Program-made: the position numbers and the translations under genes
Assembly (NCBI GenBank): GCA_965248075.1
Contig: CBDFIL010000001.1
Location: 1,031,016-1,095,015, forward strand
From: VXNE01 sp965248075
GTDB taxonomy: Bacteria > Pseudomonadota > Gammaproteobacteria > Pseudomonadales > Azotimanducaceae
DNA length: 64,000 nt
Direction of reading: 5' to 3'
Part shown: positions 1 through 9,120 of the stretch, one piece after another
Numbering within the stretch: position 1 is the stretch's first letter
How the letters are laid out: each line of letters opens with the position of its first letter
Notes under the pieces: model-generated
What the model saw: only the letters and a program-made list of their open reading frames with translations
Told to the model about the DNA's origin: nothing
The model's database searches: none

Positions 1-70
1 ATGAAGTCGCGGGCCCGCTCCAGCCGGTCCCGCGGACGGTCGGAGGAATCAATCGAATTCGATGCGGACA

Positions 71-236
71 CTAGTGTGCTGGGTCGCAAATAGCTTTGTC
101 TTTACGGTAGCGCATTTTCGTCGCTGGCAAGGCGCGTCCGACGAGCAGTGGTAGGCCCCACGGGAGGAGGCGCAACGCCGCCAGCGGCGAAAAGGCGCAG
201 CGCAAACGTGAAGGTATTTGTGACCCGGCGCACTAG
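71..236. repeat. 166-bp palindromic MITE-like element, copy 1
   Basis: The ends are inverted repeats (CTAGTGTGCTGGGTCGCAAA at the left; the right end, reverse-complemented, begins CTAGTGCGCCGGGTCACAAA). The interior continues as an imperfect long hairpin: GCGCATTTTCGTCGCTGGC on the left pairs with a GCCAGCGGCGAAAAGGCGC block on the right. A second copy of exactly the same length and almost the same sequence lies at 48832-48997. It carries no ORF of its own. It ends one base from the stop codon of the TonB-receptor gene, so it may act as a 3'-end hairpin. The 70 bases to its left, at the window edge, are too short to assign. Confidence 0.8.
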
Positions 237-237
237 G

Positions 238-2964
238 TCACAACTTCCACTTGATGTCCAACAGCGCGGTCGCGCCCACGTCCTGCTCGAGGATCGTCAC
301 GCCGTCCTGCTCGATCTCCACGTTCTGGTCGAGCAGGTTCTTGAGGCGCACCTTGACCGAGAGGTGCTCCGTGGCGAACCAGCTGTAGACGAAATCCAGC
401 GAGTGGAAGGGCTGCTCGTAGGCGTCGTCGAAGTTCTCGATACCCGCGAAGAAGATCCGGTCGCCAAAGCTGTTGTAGACCAGGGTCGCGCCATGCTTGC
501 CGTCGAACGAGTCGAACCCGAGTTGCAGGTTCACCACCCACTCGGACTGTTGCATCATGCGGCGTGACGTATTCGTGATGGTCCCCGCCCGACCGCTCGC
601 CGGAATGTCGAGCTGCGAGTCCGAGATCGTGACGTTCCCCGCGACGTAGAACTGGTCCATCCACCCGCCGAGGAACCCCTGCATGAAGCCGAGGCTCTTG
701 AGACCCTCGAGTTCCATGCCGTAGATCTCCACCGCATCCGCGTTGACGAAGTTGAACAGGATGTTGTCCTCGGTCGCCGCGCCCTGCACGGTCTCGATCG
801 GGTCCGACACGTCCTTGTGGAACGCGGACACCGCGAGGTTGTCGCCGTTGTCCCAGAACCACTCGGCGCGCACGTCGAAGTTGGTCAGGGCAGAGGGAAC
901 GAGGAACGGGTTACCGCGGACCCTCGAGTCGCTCAGGGGATCGATGTAGGTCGACTGGGACACCTCCCGGATATCCGGGCGGGCGACGGTCTCGCTCCAG
1001 CCGAAGCGGAGCTGGAACTCGTCCGACCAGAAGCCGGGACGAATGTACGTGACCGCCAGGGACGGGTGGATGTCCTCCACATCGATGGTGGAGTCCGCGA
1101 TTTCCTGCGCCGAGAGCGGGATCCGGCTGTCGCCGAACTCCAGCAGGTCGATCGGGACGGATACCTGCATGAAGCTCTCCCGGCGCGCGCCGCCGGAGAT
1201 CCGCCACGTCTCGTCGATCAGGATGTCGAACTTGCCGTAGGTCGCTTCCGTGATCTGCGCCGCATGGTAGCTCTCGAGGCCAAAGCCGCCGCCGAGCAGC
1301 GTGATGAAGCCGTTCTCCGGGTCCATCAGGTGCGCCTCGGAGAACACCTCGCTCGGCGTCCCCTGGTTGATGTTGTGGAAACCCGGCGCCGTGCTGCCGA
1401 TGCCGAGCGAGATCTGCTCGTAGAACCGGGCCTTGCGGGCGTAGTCGTAGCCGGCCGAGAGCTCGATGTCCCAGCTTCCCGCGCGCAACGGCACGGTCAC
1501 GTCCGAGCCCCAGGTCTCGACGTCGTCGTCGAGGTCCGAGAAACGGAAATCCCCGGCGGTACCGGACGACCGGACGTTGGTGCTGACCACGTTGCCGTAC
1601 GGCGCGTCGAGCACGTCCAGCGAACCCATGCGTACCTCGTTGGGTATGTCCGTGGTGGCCTTCGCCTCGGAGTAGTACCAGGTCACCGTCGTATCCCGCG
1701 TGAAGTAGAGCTTCTCGAGGAACGGGAACATCTCGAGGGTGTCGTCGCCGAGCGTGTGCTCGCCCCGGATCTGGTTGACGATCAGTTCCCGTTGCTCGAA
1801 GCGGATGTCCGCGACGCGGCCCTGGGTCGGGTTGTCGTCCGCGCAGTCGTTGAACTGGCCCTGCCGGCAGGTCAGGGAGAGCGACGCGCCGTCGTCGGTG
1901 TCGCGCAGCACCATGCTCATCGTGCCGATCTCGTGGTCGGCCCTGAAGCGCAGCCCGAAGCTGGCGGTGCCGTTGATGTTGACCGACTCCACCGTGCGCT
2001 GCCGGCGTGAAAAGTCCGTCTCGGGGCTTGCGACCTTGCGTTTGATCCGGTTCCGGTTGCGCCATTTGTTGGCGTAGGACCCGTGCGCCAGGAAGCCGAA
2101 CTCCCAGTTCTCCCCCAGGAACCAGCGGTAGCCGCCGGTCATCTCGCCCTTCACGTCCGGCGACAGGTCTTGCGGGCCGATGTCGATGTCGCGGTGCAGC
2201 GCGGTGGCGAGCTGGCGGTTGATCTCCCGGGCCTGGGCCAGCGTCGCCTCACCGCCGGCGCGGCGTAGCGTGTTGAGGATGTTGACCTCGGAGAAGTTGC
2301 CGCGATAGATCTGGATCGCTTCGCTGATCTGGCCCGAAAGCGCGCGCGTCCCGTCGTCCTCGCCCATCCAGTCGTCGTCGCCGCCGTGGTAGGACAGGCC
2401 GTCGTCGCTGCTGCCACTGTCCCAACCGGTGTTGATCTTCACGCTGAAGACGCGGTCTTCGGGCACCCGCTTGGTGCGCATGCCCACGTTGCCGCCACCG
2501 AAGGCCGCCGGCATATCCGGAGAGAAGCCCTTCTGCACGGTCAGGGTCTCCATGATGGCCGTGGGAAAGATGTCGAGCGGCAGCACGTTGCGCGTCAGGT
2601 CCGGCGAGGGCACCATCGCACCGTTCAGCAGCGCGCTCGAGTAGCGTTCGCCGAGGCCGCGCACATAGGCGAACTTGCCTCGCGCAACGGTCAACCCGGG
2701 GACACGCCGCAGAGCCTGGGCGACAGTGCTGTCGCCGGCCCGCGAGATGCTCGCCGAATCGAGCATGTTGATCGGCACATCGCTCTCGATCCGCTCGGAG
2801 ACGGCAAGGGCATCCCCGGCTTCGCTCGTCAGATTGCTCGCGGTCAAGTACGGCTTGGCGCCGCCGGGATCCAGGAGACGCGCTTCGCCTTCCCGATCCG
2901 CGGCAGTGGCGGCGGGGGGCAGCGAGACGGCCAGACACAGCAGAGTGAGGACAGTCGTTTTCAT
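238..2964 (-). CDS. TonB-dependent outer-membrane receptor
   Basis: A 908-residue outer-membrane protein predicted to take up an unidentified ligand through the TonB system. The N-terminus (MKTTVLTLLCLAVSLPPAATA) is a signal peptide. A plug domain follows at about residues 60-180, with typical stretches VAQALRRVPGL, VRGLGERYSS and LPLDIFPTAIMETLTVQKG. The rest is aromatic-rich alternating sequence ending in an aromatic/basic strand (ALLDIKWKL), as in 22-strand barrels. The length fits the family's larger members. The plug resembles TonB receptors annotated as carboxypeptidase-regulatory or outer-membrane receptor proteins; the substrate cannot be read. The start is ATG directly before the signal peptide. 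It appears monocistronic, with element 71-236 immediately downstream. Confidence 0.9.
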   Translation of the reverse strand: MKTTVLTLLCLAVSLPPAATAADREGEARLLDPGGAKPYLTASNLTSEAGDALAVSERIESDVPINMLDSASISRAGDSTVAQALRRVPGLTVARGKFAYVRGLGERYSSALLNGAMVPSPDLTRNVLPLDIFPTAIMETLTVQKGFSPDMPAAFGGGNVGMRTKRVPEDRVFSVKINTGWDSGSSDDGLSYHGGDDDWMGEDDGTRALSGQISEAIQIYRGNFSEVNILNTLRRAGGEATLAQAREINRQLATALHRDIDIGPQDLSPDVKGEMTGGYRWFLGENWEFGFLAHGSYANKWRNRNRIKRKVASPETDFSRRQRTVESVNINGTASFGLRFRADHEIGTMSMVLRDTDDGASLSLTCRQGQFNDCADDNPTQGRVADIRFEQRELIVNQIRGEHTLGDDTLEMFPFLEKLYFTRDTTVTWYYSEAKATTDIPNEVRMGSLDVLDAPYGNVVSTNVRSSGTAGDFRFSDLDDDVETWGSDVTVPLRAGSWDIELSAGYDYARKARFYEQISLGIGSTAPGFHNINQGTPSEVFSEAHLMDPENGFITLLGGGFGLESYHAAQITEATYGKFDILIDETWRISGGARRESFMQVSVPIDLLEFGDSRIPLSAQEIADSTIDVEDIHPSLAVTYIRPGFWSDEFQLRFGWSETVARPDIREVSQSTYIDPLSDSRVRGNPFLVPSALTNFDVRAEWFWDNGDNLAVSAFHKDVSDPIETVQGAATEDNILFNFVNADAVEIYGMELEGLKSLGFMQGFLGGWMDQFYVAGNVTISDSQLDIPASGRAGTITNTSRRMMQQSEWVVNLQLGFDSFDGKHGATLVYNSFGDRIFFAGIENFDDAYEQPFHSLDFVYSWFATEHLSVKVRLKNLLDQNVEIEQDGVTILEQDVGATALLDIKWKL

Positions 2965-3038
2965 TGGAGCGCGAGGCTACGCCCCGAACATGAAGCCTTT
3001 ATGACACCCGGAGTCCGCCGCGGGACCCTCGCCGGGAC

Positions 3039-3530
3039 TCACATCACCACGCGTTCGTAGCGCCCCTCCAGGCTCCGGTACAGCGCCGCGTCCTGCAGTC
3101 GAAAGGAGATTCCGAGCGCCGGCGAAGGCGGCAACGTCACCGCACGCCGCCGCGCCCGCCCGAGCGTCACATGCGCGCGGAACCTGCCCTCGCCCCCGGG
3201 TTCCGCCGTCGGAAGACCGCGGACCAACGCTCCGAGTGCGGCTTCGAGTGCGCCGCCGGAGTCGATGCGCACCGCGATCACGCGCGCCCGGCGAGGACCG
3301 GGGAATCCCTCGACGGCGGACGCAGTGCATTCAATGGGGAACCGCGTAGCCAGCGCGGCCGCCTCGTCCACCCAGTGCCGCGCCGCATCCGCATCGAGCT
3401 CCCCGAGAAAGCGCAGCGTGACGTGATACTTCTCCGGCGCGACCCACCGGACACCGTCGACTTCCGGGCGCGCTCCGACAAGAGCACCCCGTACGTGGGC
3501 CGGAACGAAGGCGGCCACGAAACAGCGCAT
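3039..3530 (-). CDS. thpR: RNA 2',3'-cyclic phosphodiesterase (2'-5' RNA ligase family)
   Basis: A 163-residue member of the 2H phosphoesterase superfamily, which opens 2',3'-cyclic phosphates on RNA ends. Both catalytic HxT/S motifs are visible: HVTL at residue 36, followed by RFLGEL, and HVTLGRA at residue 120. The length matches the family (about 175). The start is the ATG of MRCFVAAF, the usual family N-terminus; the frame is open much further upstream but that part runs antisense to the PPK2 gene. It is convergent with the TonB receptor and divergent from PPK2, sharing a short promoter region with the latter. Confidence 0.88.
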   Translation of the reverse strand: MRCFVAAFVPAHVRGALVGARPEVDGVRWVAPEKYHVTLRFLGELDADAARHWVDEAAALATRFPIECTASAVEGFPGPRRARVIAVRIDSGGALEAALGALVRGLPTAEPGGEGRFRAHVTLGRARRRAVTLPPSPALGISFRLQDAALYRSLEGRYERVVM

Positions 3531-3611
3531 TGCGATCCTCCCCGGCACCGACGTGAGCGGCCAGCAGCGGGCCGCCGGCGGTACCCCGCCGGACGAAGGT
3601 TTCCGTGGGGC

Positions 3612-3617
3612 TAGAAT
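3612..3617 (+). promoter_or_regulatory. candidate -10 box of the PPK2 gene
   Basis: TAGAAT, close to the TATAAT consensus, about 40 bases before the PPK2 start codon in the divergent gap. No convincing -35 box was seen. Confidence 0.35.
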
Positions 3618-3656
3618 ACCTGCCGCAACTGGGGAGACGCCTGCGGGCGAGAACGA

Positions 3657-4598
3657 ATGCCCATGAACTCCATTCCCGCCGATCTCGGGGCCGGCGGCGC
3701 GGACAGTCATGCGATGCGCGAACTCGCCGGGGCCGTCCTGCGCTACCGCATCGACCGGGGAGGGCCCGTCCGGCTGGCGGAGTACGATCCCGCCGGGACC
3801 GGCCCCTTCGAGGCGTCCGACAAGCGTCGTGCACGAAAGCTGCTGGCCGCCCACAACGACTGGCTGAGAGGACGACAGCGGGCGCTGGCGGCGCAGGGGC
3901 ACTGGGCCGTACTCGTGGTGCTGCAGGGCCGCGACGCAGCCGGCAAGGACAGCACGATTCGCCACGTCCTGTCCGGGCTCAATCCCCAGGCCTGCGAGGT
4001 CACGCCGTTCGATGTGCCGAACGCGGAGGAACTGCGTCACGACTTCCTGTGGCGCTATCACCGCCACCTCCCGCAACAGGGCAAGGTGGGCGTCTTCAAC
4101 CGCTCCCACTACGAGGAAGTGCTGGTGGTGCGCGTCCACGCGCAGCATCTCCAATCGCAGCACCTGCATCCCACGCTGATCGGGGACGACATCTGGGACC
4201 GGCGCCTGCACGACATCGCCTCCTTCGAGGACTACCTGACCCGCAACGGCACGGCGATCGTCAAGATCTTCCTCAACGTCTCCAAGGAGGAACAGAAGCG
4301 CCGCTTCCTGAAGCGCCTCGACGAGCCGACGAAACACTTCAAGTTCTCGCCGTCGGACATTCGCGATCGCAAGGACTGGGATGCCTATACGCACGCCTAC
4401 GAAGCCGCCCTCGGCGCGACGGCAGCACCCCTCGCGCCGTGGTACGTGGTGCCGGCGGACAACAAGTGGTTCGCGCGCCTGGCCGTCGCGTCGATCCTGG
4501 TGCAGGAGGTGGCAAGGCTCGATCTGGCCCGCCCGGATCCGTTCCTGGCGGACCCCGCAGCGCTGGAGGCGGCGCGCCGGGCGCTGGCGAACGAGTGA
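3657..4598 (+). CDS. polyphosphate kinase 2 family protein
   Basis: A 313-residue PPK2-family phosphotransferase, which moves phosphate between polyphosphate and nucleotides in the cytoplasm. The P-loop is GRDAAGKDS (residues 91-99). The Walker-B/lid region GVFNRSHYEEVL (145-156) and the downstream FLNVSKEEQKRRFLKRLDEP and WYVVPADNKWFARL blocks are family hallmarks. Size and single-domain structure fit the short PPK2 enzymes; which nucleotide it prefers cannot be decided. The ATG at 3657 has an alternative ATG two codons later. The cytochrome lipoprotein gene begins 16 bases downstream, so the two may be co-transcribed. Confidence 0.9.
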   Translation: MPMNSIPADLGAGGADSHAMRELAGAVLRYRIDRGGPVRLAEYDPAGTGPFEASDKRRARKLLAAHNDWLRGRQRALAAQGHWAVLVVLQGRDAAGKDSTIRHVLSGLNPQACEVTPFDVPNAEELRHDFLWRYHRHLPQQGKVGVFNRSHYEEVLVVRVHAQHLQSQHLHPTLIGDDIWDRRLHDIASFEDYLTRNGTAIVKIFLNVSKEEQKRRFLKRLDEPTKHFKFSPSDIRDRKDWDAYTHAYEAALGATAAPLAPWYVVPADNKWFARLAVASILVQEVARLDLARPDPFLADPAALEAARRALANE

Positions 4599-4614
4599 GC
4601 GCAAGCGGCGCCGC

Positions 4615-6864
4615 GTGAGCGCGCAACGGCCGACGGACGGTGGCAGCCGAATCCGTGATCCGGCGTTCGAACAACGCACAACCGCATCCCGGACGCTGGC
4701 CGCCGGCGCGCTCCTGCTGCTGGCCGCCTGCGAAGTTCCCGCGCCCGAGCCGCCGGCAGTGCTCCCGGCAGCGATGGACTACGTGGGGACCGAGTCGTGC
4801 GCCGCCTGCCACGCCGAGGCCTTCGAGCGATGGTCCGGTTCGCACCACGCCCTCGCCATGCAGCCGGCTTCCGAAGCGACGGTGGTCGGGGACTTCGAGG
4901 ATGCCCGCTTCGTGAAGGACCGGGTAACGACCCGCTTTCATCGGGACGGCGACGCCTTCCTCGTCGACACCGGGGGTCCCGCCGGGACGACCGAGACCTA
5001 TCGGGTCGGCTACACGTTCGGCATCGAGCCGCTGCAACAGTACCTCATCGAAACCGAGCCAGGCCGCATGCAGGCGCTCGGCGCCGCCTGGGACGCCCGG
5101 CCCGGGGGCAAACGCTGGTTCCACCTGTACCCCGACGAAACGATCGGCCACGACGACATCCTGCACTGGACCGCGGACTCCCAGAACTGGAACTCGATGT
5201 GCGCGGACTGCCATTCGACGAACGTTCGCAAGAACTTCGACGCCGGCACCGGCACGTTCGCCACCTCCTACTCCGCGGTGAACGTGAGCTGCGAAGCGTG
5301 CCATGGGCCGGCATCGGGTCACGTCGAGTCGCCCGGCATTCCGTACGGCGCCGCGGCGGCCGAGGTCGACACCTGCGCTCCCTGCCACAGCCGGCGTGCG
5401 CAACTCGCCGAAGGGTACCGACCGGGACAGCCCTTCCTCGACCACTACCTGCCCGCCGCCATCGCACCGCCGCTCTACCATGCCGACGGGCAGATCCTCG
5501 AAGAGGTCTACGTCTACGGTTCCTTCCTGCAAAGCCGGATGCACCGGCAAGGAGTGGTATGCGGCGACTGCCACGACCCGCACACCGCCGAGCTGCGCTT
5601 CGCGGGCAACGCCCTGTGCACGCAGTGCCACTCTGAAACTCCGCGCGCCGACTTCCCCACGCTCAAGCCCGCGGTCTACGACGACCTCAGCCATCACTTT
5701 CACGCCGACGCGCAGTGCGTGGACTGCCACATGCCAAGCCGTACCTACATGGGAGTCGATCCCCGGCGCGACCACGGCTTTCGCGTGCCGCGGCCGGACC
5801 TGACCGTCGCCTACGGCACCCCGAACGCCTGCAATGGCTGTCACGAAGACCGGCCGGCCGCCTGGGCGCGCGACGAAATCGTGCGGCGCACAGGCAAGCC
5901 GCCCATCGCCGAAGCCGCGGACATCCTGGCGCTCGCCACCACGCAACGGTTCGACGCGGAGCGCACGCTCTCCGACGCGGCGACGGACCCGGACCTGCCG
6001 GGGATCGTGCGTCGCAGCGCCCTGCTCGGGCTCGGGCTCTACGAATTCGGCTTCTCGCAGGACGCCATCGCGGCAGGATTGCGCGATGCCGACCCGCTGG
6101 TCCGGCTCGGTGCGCTGGAGAACGTCACCCGCCTGCCGGACGCACCCCGGTTCGGGGCCATCAGGCGCCTGCTCAAGGACCCGCTACGTGCGGTGCGCAT
6201 TGCCACCGTGCCGTTCGCGGTCCCCTACCTGGCCGGCCCCATCGCAGCCGCGGACCGCGCCCTGATCGAAGCCGTGCTGGAAGAACATCGACAGGTACAG
6301 GCCCTGAACGCCGAACGCCCCGAGGCACATACGAACCTTGCGGCCATCCATGCCGCGATCGGCGACCCGGACGCCGCCGAGGCGGCCCTGCAAGAGGCCC
6401 TGGCCATCGAACCGAACTGGATCCCGGCGCTCGTGAACCTCGCCGACCTGTACCGGGCGTCCAACCGGAACGTGGAGGCCGGACCGTATCTGGCACGCGC
6501 CGCCGCGACGGACCCCCCGAGCAGCGCCGCCGCCTACGCGTACGGACTGTGGTTCATCCGCCAGGGCCAGTCGGCGCGGGCCCTCGAGCAGTTGCAGCGC
6601 GCCTACGAACTCGACCCCGACCACCTGCGCAACGCGTACGTGTACGCGCTCGCCCTCAACAATACCGGCGAGGGTCATGCGGCCGTCGACGTTCTCGAAC
6701 GGAGCCTGCTGAGATTCGGCGACCACCGCGCCACCCTGGAAGCCCTGGCCACCATCTCACGCGACGTCGGCGAGACCGAGGCCGCGCTCAACTATGCCAA
6801 GCGGCTGGCGGACGTTTTTGGCGGACGTTACGAAGGATTGGTGCAGGAGCTCGAGACGGAGTAG
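4615..6864 (+). CDS. octahaem cytochrome c lipoprotein with HEAT-like and TPR region
   Basis: About 749 residues. The chosen GTG start gives a lipoprotein signal (RTLAAGALLLLAAC, lipobox LAAC). Eight CXXCH haem sites follow in the first 430 residues: CAACH, CADCH, CEACH, CAPCH, CGDCH, CTQCH, CVDCH and CNGCH. This is the layout of the cytochrome c554/multihaem family. The C-terminal 300 residues are helical repeats: HEAT-like around LVRLGALENVTRLPDA, then TPRs (AHTNLAAIHAAIGDPDAAEAAL, ALVNLADLYRAS, AYVYALALNNTGE). It is probably an envelope electron carrier or oxidoreductase; its partner is unknown. The stop codon TAG is the TAG of a GTAG repeat head (6861-6864). Confidence 0.85.
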   Translation: MSAQRPTDGGSRIRDPAFEQRTTASRTLAAGALLLLAACEVPAPEPPAVLPAAMDYVGTESCAACHAEAFERWSGSHHALAMQPASEATVVGDFEDARFVKDRVTTRFHRDGDAFLVDTGGPAGTTETYRVGYTFGIEPLQQYLIETEPGRMQALGAAWDARPGGKRWFHLYPDETIGHDDILHWTADSQNWNSMCADCHSTNVRKNFDAGTGTFATSYSAVNVSCEACHGPASGHVESPGIPYGAAAAEVDTCAPCHSRRAQLAEGYRPGQPFLDHYLPAAIAPPLYHADGQILEEVYVYGSFLQSRMHRQGVVCGDCHDPHTAELRFAGNALCTQCHSETPRADFPTLKPAVYDDLSHHFHADAQCVDCHMPSRTYMGVDPRRDHGFRVPRPDLTVAYGTPNACNGCHEDRPAAWARDEIVRRTGKPPIAEAADILALATTQRFDAERTLSDAATDPDLPGIVRRSALLGLGLYEFGFSQDAIAAGLRDADPLVRLGALENVTRLPDAPRFGAIRRLLKDPLRAVRIATVPFAVPYLAGPIAAADRALIEAVLEEHRQVQALNAERPEAHTNLAAIHAAIGDPDAAEAALQEALAIEPNWIPALVNLADLYRASNRNVEAGPYLARAAATDPPSSAAAYAYGLWFIRQGQSARALEQLQRAYELDPDHLRNAYVYALALNNTGEGHAAVDVLERSLLRFGDHRATLEALATISRDVGETEAALNYAKRLADVFGGRYEGLVQELETE

Positions 6865-7631
6865 GGACGACCCTTGCGGTCGCCCGTCCGGGGATCGTGC
6901 ATGAATTCGAGACGGGACGGGACAAGCCCGTCCCCTACAGGCCCACGTGAGGTTCACGCCGCGTTCGAGCCGATTCGTAGGGGCGACCCTTGTGGTCGCC
7001 CGTGCCGGGATCGTGCATGAATTCGAGACGGGACGGGACAAGCCCGTCCCCTACAGGCCCACGTGAGGTTCACGCCGCGTTCGAGCCGATTCGTAGGGGC
7101 GACCCTTGTGGTCGCCCGTCCCGGGATCGTGCATGAATTCGAGACGGGACGGGACAAGCCCGTCCCCTACAAGCCCACGTGAGGTTCACGCCGCGTTCGA
7201 GCCGTTTCGTAGGGGCGACCCTTGCGGTCGCCCGTCCGGGGATCGTGCATGAATTCGAGACGGGACGGGACAAGCCCGTCCCCTACAGGCCCACGTGAGG
7301 TCCACACCGCGTTCGAGCCGATTCGTAGGGGCGACCCTTGTGGTCGCCCGTGCCGGGATCGTGCATGAATTCGAGACGGGACGGGACAAGCCCGTCCCCT
7401 ACAGGCCCACGTGAGGTCCACACCGCGTTCGAGCCGATTCGTAGGGGCGACCCTTGTGGTCGCCCGTCCCGGGATCGTGCATGAATTCAAGACGGGACGG
7501 GACAAGCCCGTCCCCTACAAGCCCACGTGAGGTCCACGCCGCGTTCGAGCCGATTCGTAGGGGCGACCCTTGTGGTCGCCCGTCCCGGGACCGTGCATGA
7601 ATTCGAGACGGGACGGGACAAGCCCGTCCCT
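6861..7631. repeat. tandem BIME array, units 1-7 (116-bp period)
   Basis: GTAG heads occur at 6861, 6977, 7093, 7209, 7325, 7441 and 7557, exactly 116 bases apart. Each unit has a 78-bp BIME plus a 38-bp spacer. The BIME is one REP (GTAG head, stem GGGCGACC/GGTCGCCC), a linker ATCGTGCATGAATTC, and a second REP in the opposite orientation (stem GGGACGGG/CCCGTCCC) closed by CTAC. Units differ only at a few positions (TGTGG/TGCGG, CCCGGG/CCGGGG). Unit 7 is cut by the IS110 element. The array fills the whole gap between the cytochrome gene and the IS; no gene is present. Confidence 0.92.
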
Positions 7632-7642
7632 GTACGCTTCTG

Positions 7643-7800
7643 AACAGCTTCGTGGCACCGCCGCGAAGCTGGGCAGAGCTGCCGGGAGCGACCACCCGTC
7701 CCCTGTGCCACGAGCACCGACGTAGGACTCGTGCCCCGGCGGTTTTCTGCCGCGATGGACGCCCAGTGAACAGTCCGCGCCTCGAGCGCCAGTACAGGGA
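7643..7800 (+). ncRNA. putative IS110 bridge RNA (target and donor loops readable)
   Basis: The non-coding left end begins with a 9-bp hairpin (GCTTCGTGG/CCGCGAAGC, 7647-7669). Next is a target loop: CCCGTCCCCT (7695-7704), identical to the left side of the REP target plus the CT core; a small hairpin GTGC-CACGA-GCAC (7705-7717); then GTAGG (7722-7726), complementary to CCTAC on the right side. A donor loop of the same design follows: GTGAACAGTC (7766-7775), identical to the element's last ten bases (9313-9322); a hairpin GCGC-CTCGA-GCGC; then GTACAG (7792-7797), complementary to CTGTAC at the left end. Expression and exact RNA ends are inferred. Confidence 0.75.
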
Positions 7801-7857
7801 CAGGTGAGCATCGCGGCATGCCTGCAGCATCGGGGGAAACAACGACGAGGAGGCATG

Positions 7858-9120
7858 ATGTCCGAATTGAACTGGTACGTCGGCGTGGACTGGGGTGGGC
7901 AGAACCACCAGGTGTGCGTGCTCGACGGCGCTGGCGCGGTGCGTGGCGAGAACGTGTTCGCGCACAGCGGGCCGGGGCTGGCGGCGATGGCGGCGTGGAT
8001 CGCCGAGACGGTTGCCGCGGCGCCGTCCGAGACGGTCGGGGTGGCGATCGAGACGCCACGCGGTCCGGTGGTGGAGAGCTTGCTGGCGCACGGCCTGGCG
8101 GTGCACGCGATCAACCCGAAGCAGCTCGACCGGTTCCGCGACCGGTACTCGCCGGCGGGCGCCAAGGACGACCGCCGCGACGCGCGCGTGCTGGCCTCGG
8201 CGCTGCGCACCGACCCACAGTGCCTGCGGCGGGTACAGGCGTCCGCCCCGGTGGTCGTCGAACTGCGCGAGTGGACGCGGACCCACGACGAACTCAAAGG
8301 CGAGCGGGTGCGGCTGACCAACCGCATGCGCGACCTGCTGTGGCGCTACTACCCGGCGTTCAACCAAGTGGTCGAGGACGACCTCGCGGCGCCGTGGGCG
8401 ATGGCGCTGTGGAAGCGCGTACCGACGCCAGCGGCAGCGCGCGGCATGCGCCTGTCGTCGTACGACAACTTGTTGAAAAAGCACAGGGTCCAGCGCTTCG
8501 ACGCAGCCACGCTGAAGGCTCGGCTGGCGCAACGGCCGCTCGACGTAGACCCGGCGTCGATGCGCGCCGCGGAGACGCACATGCGTCTGCTGACCAAGCG
8601 TCTGGCCGTGGTGGTCAAGCAACTCGCCGAGACTCAGACCCGGATCGACGCGTTCCTGGCGGAGCTCGGCGGCGCTGATCCGGCGACCACCGGCAGCGAG
8701 GATCCGCAGCCGGGGCAGGCGAAGGGGCAGCGCGACGCGACCATCCTGCGATCCATCCCGGGAGTCGGTAGGTACGTCCTCGCCACGCTGCTCGCAGAGG
8801 CGGATGATCCCCTGCGCCGACGAGACTACCACGCCCTGCGCTGCCTGGGCGGGGCGGCCCCGGTCACCAAACAGTCCGGCCGGGTTCGCATCGTGACGCG
8901 CCGCCTCGCAGTCCATGACCGGCTGCGCGATGCCCTCGGCTACTGGGCGAGCGGGGCGGTGCAGAAAGACCCGGCGTGCAAGGCGCGATACCAGGCGCTG
9001 CGCGCCCGCGGCCACGGCCACCACCGCGCGCTACGCTCGGTCGCGGACCGTCTGCTGTTCGTGGCTTGCACGATGCTGCGCGACGGCACGGTGTTCGACC
9101 CGCAGCACGCCCCGGCATGA
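7858..9120 (+). CDS. IS110-family DEDD transposase (bridge-RNA recombinase type)
   Basis: A 420-residue recombinase. The N-terminal RuvC-like DEDD domain has D11 (VGVDWG), E65 (AIETP) and D105/D108 (AKDDRRDA). A coiled-coil middle segment follows, and then a Tnp20 domain (ILRSIPGVGRYVLATLLAEA, with the conserved serine in TKQSGR near residue 340). The second of two tandem ATG codons is chosen because AGGAGG (7848-7853) sits four bases before it; the first ATG at 7855 is only one base from the same site. No frameshift or missing catalytic residue is seen, so it should be active. It is preceded by the putative bridge RNA, the arrangement of the IS110 group proper. Confidence 0.93.
   Translation: MSELNWYVGVDWGGQNHQVCVLDGAGAVRGENVFAHSGPGLAAMAAWIAETVAAAPSETVGVAIETPRGPVVESLLAHGLAVHAINPKQLDRFRDRYSPAGAKDDRRDARVLASALRTDPQCLRRVQASAPVVVELREWTRTHDELKGERVRLTNRMRDLLWRYYPAFNQVVEDDLAAPWAMALWKRVPTPAAARGMRLSSYDNLLKKHRVQRFDAATLKARLAQRPLDVDPASMRAAETHMRLLTKRLAVVVKQLAETQTRIDAFLAELGGADPATTGSEDPQPGQAKGQRDATILRSIPGVGRYVLATLLAEADDPLRRRDYHALRCLGGAAPVTKQSGRVRIVTRRLAVHDRLRDALGYWASGAVQKDPACKARYQALRARGHGHHRALRSVADRLLFVACTMLRDGTVFDPQHAPA

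Noticed and set aside
1..93. Short frame at the window edge ending in element 71-236
   Set aside because: It cannot be told whether it is the tail of a gene beginning outside the window; too short for any assignment.
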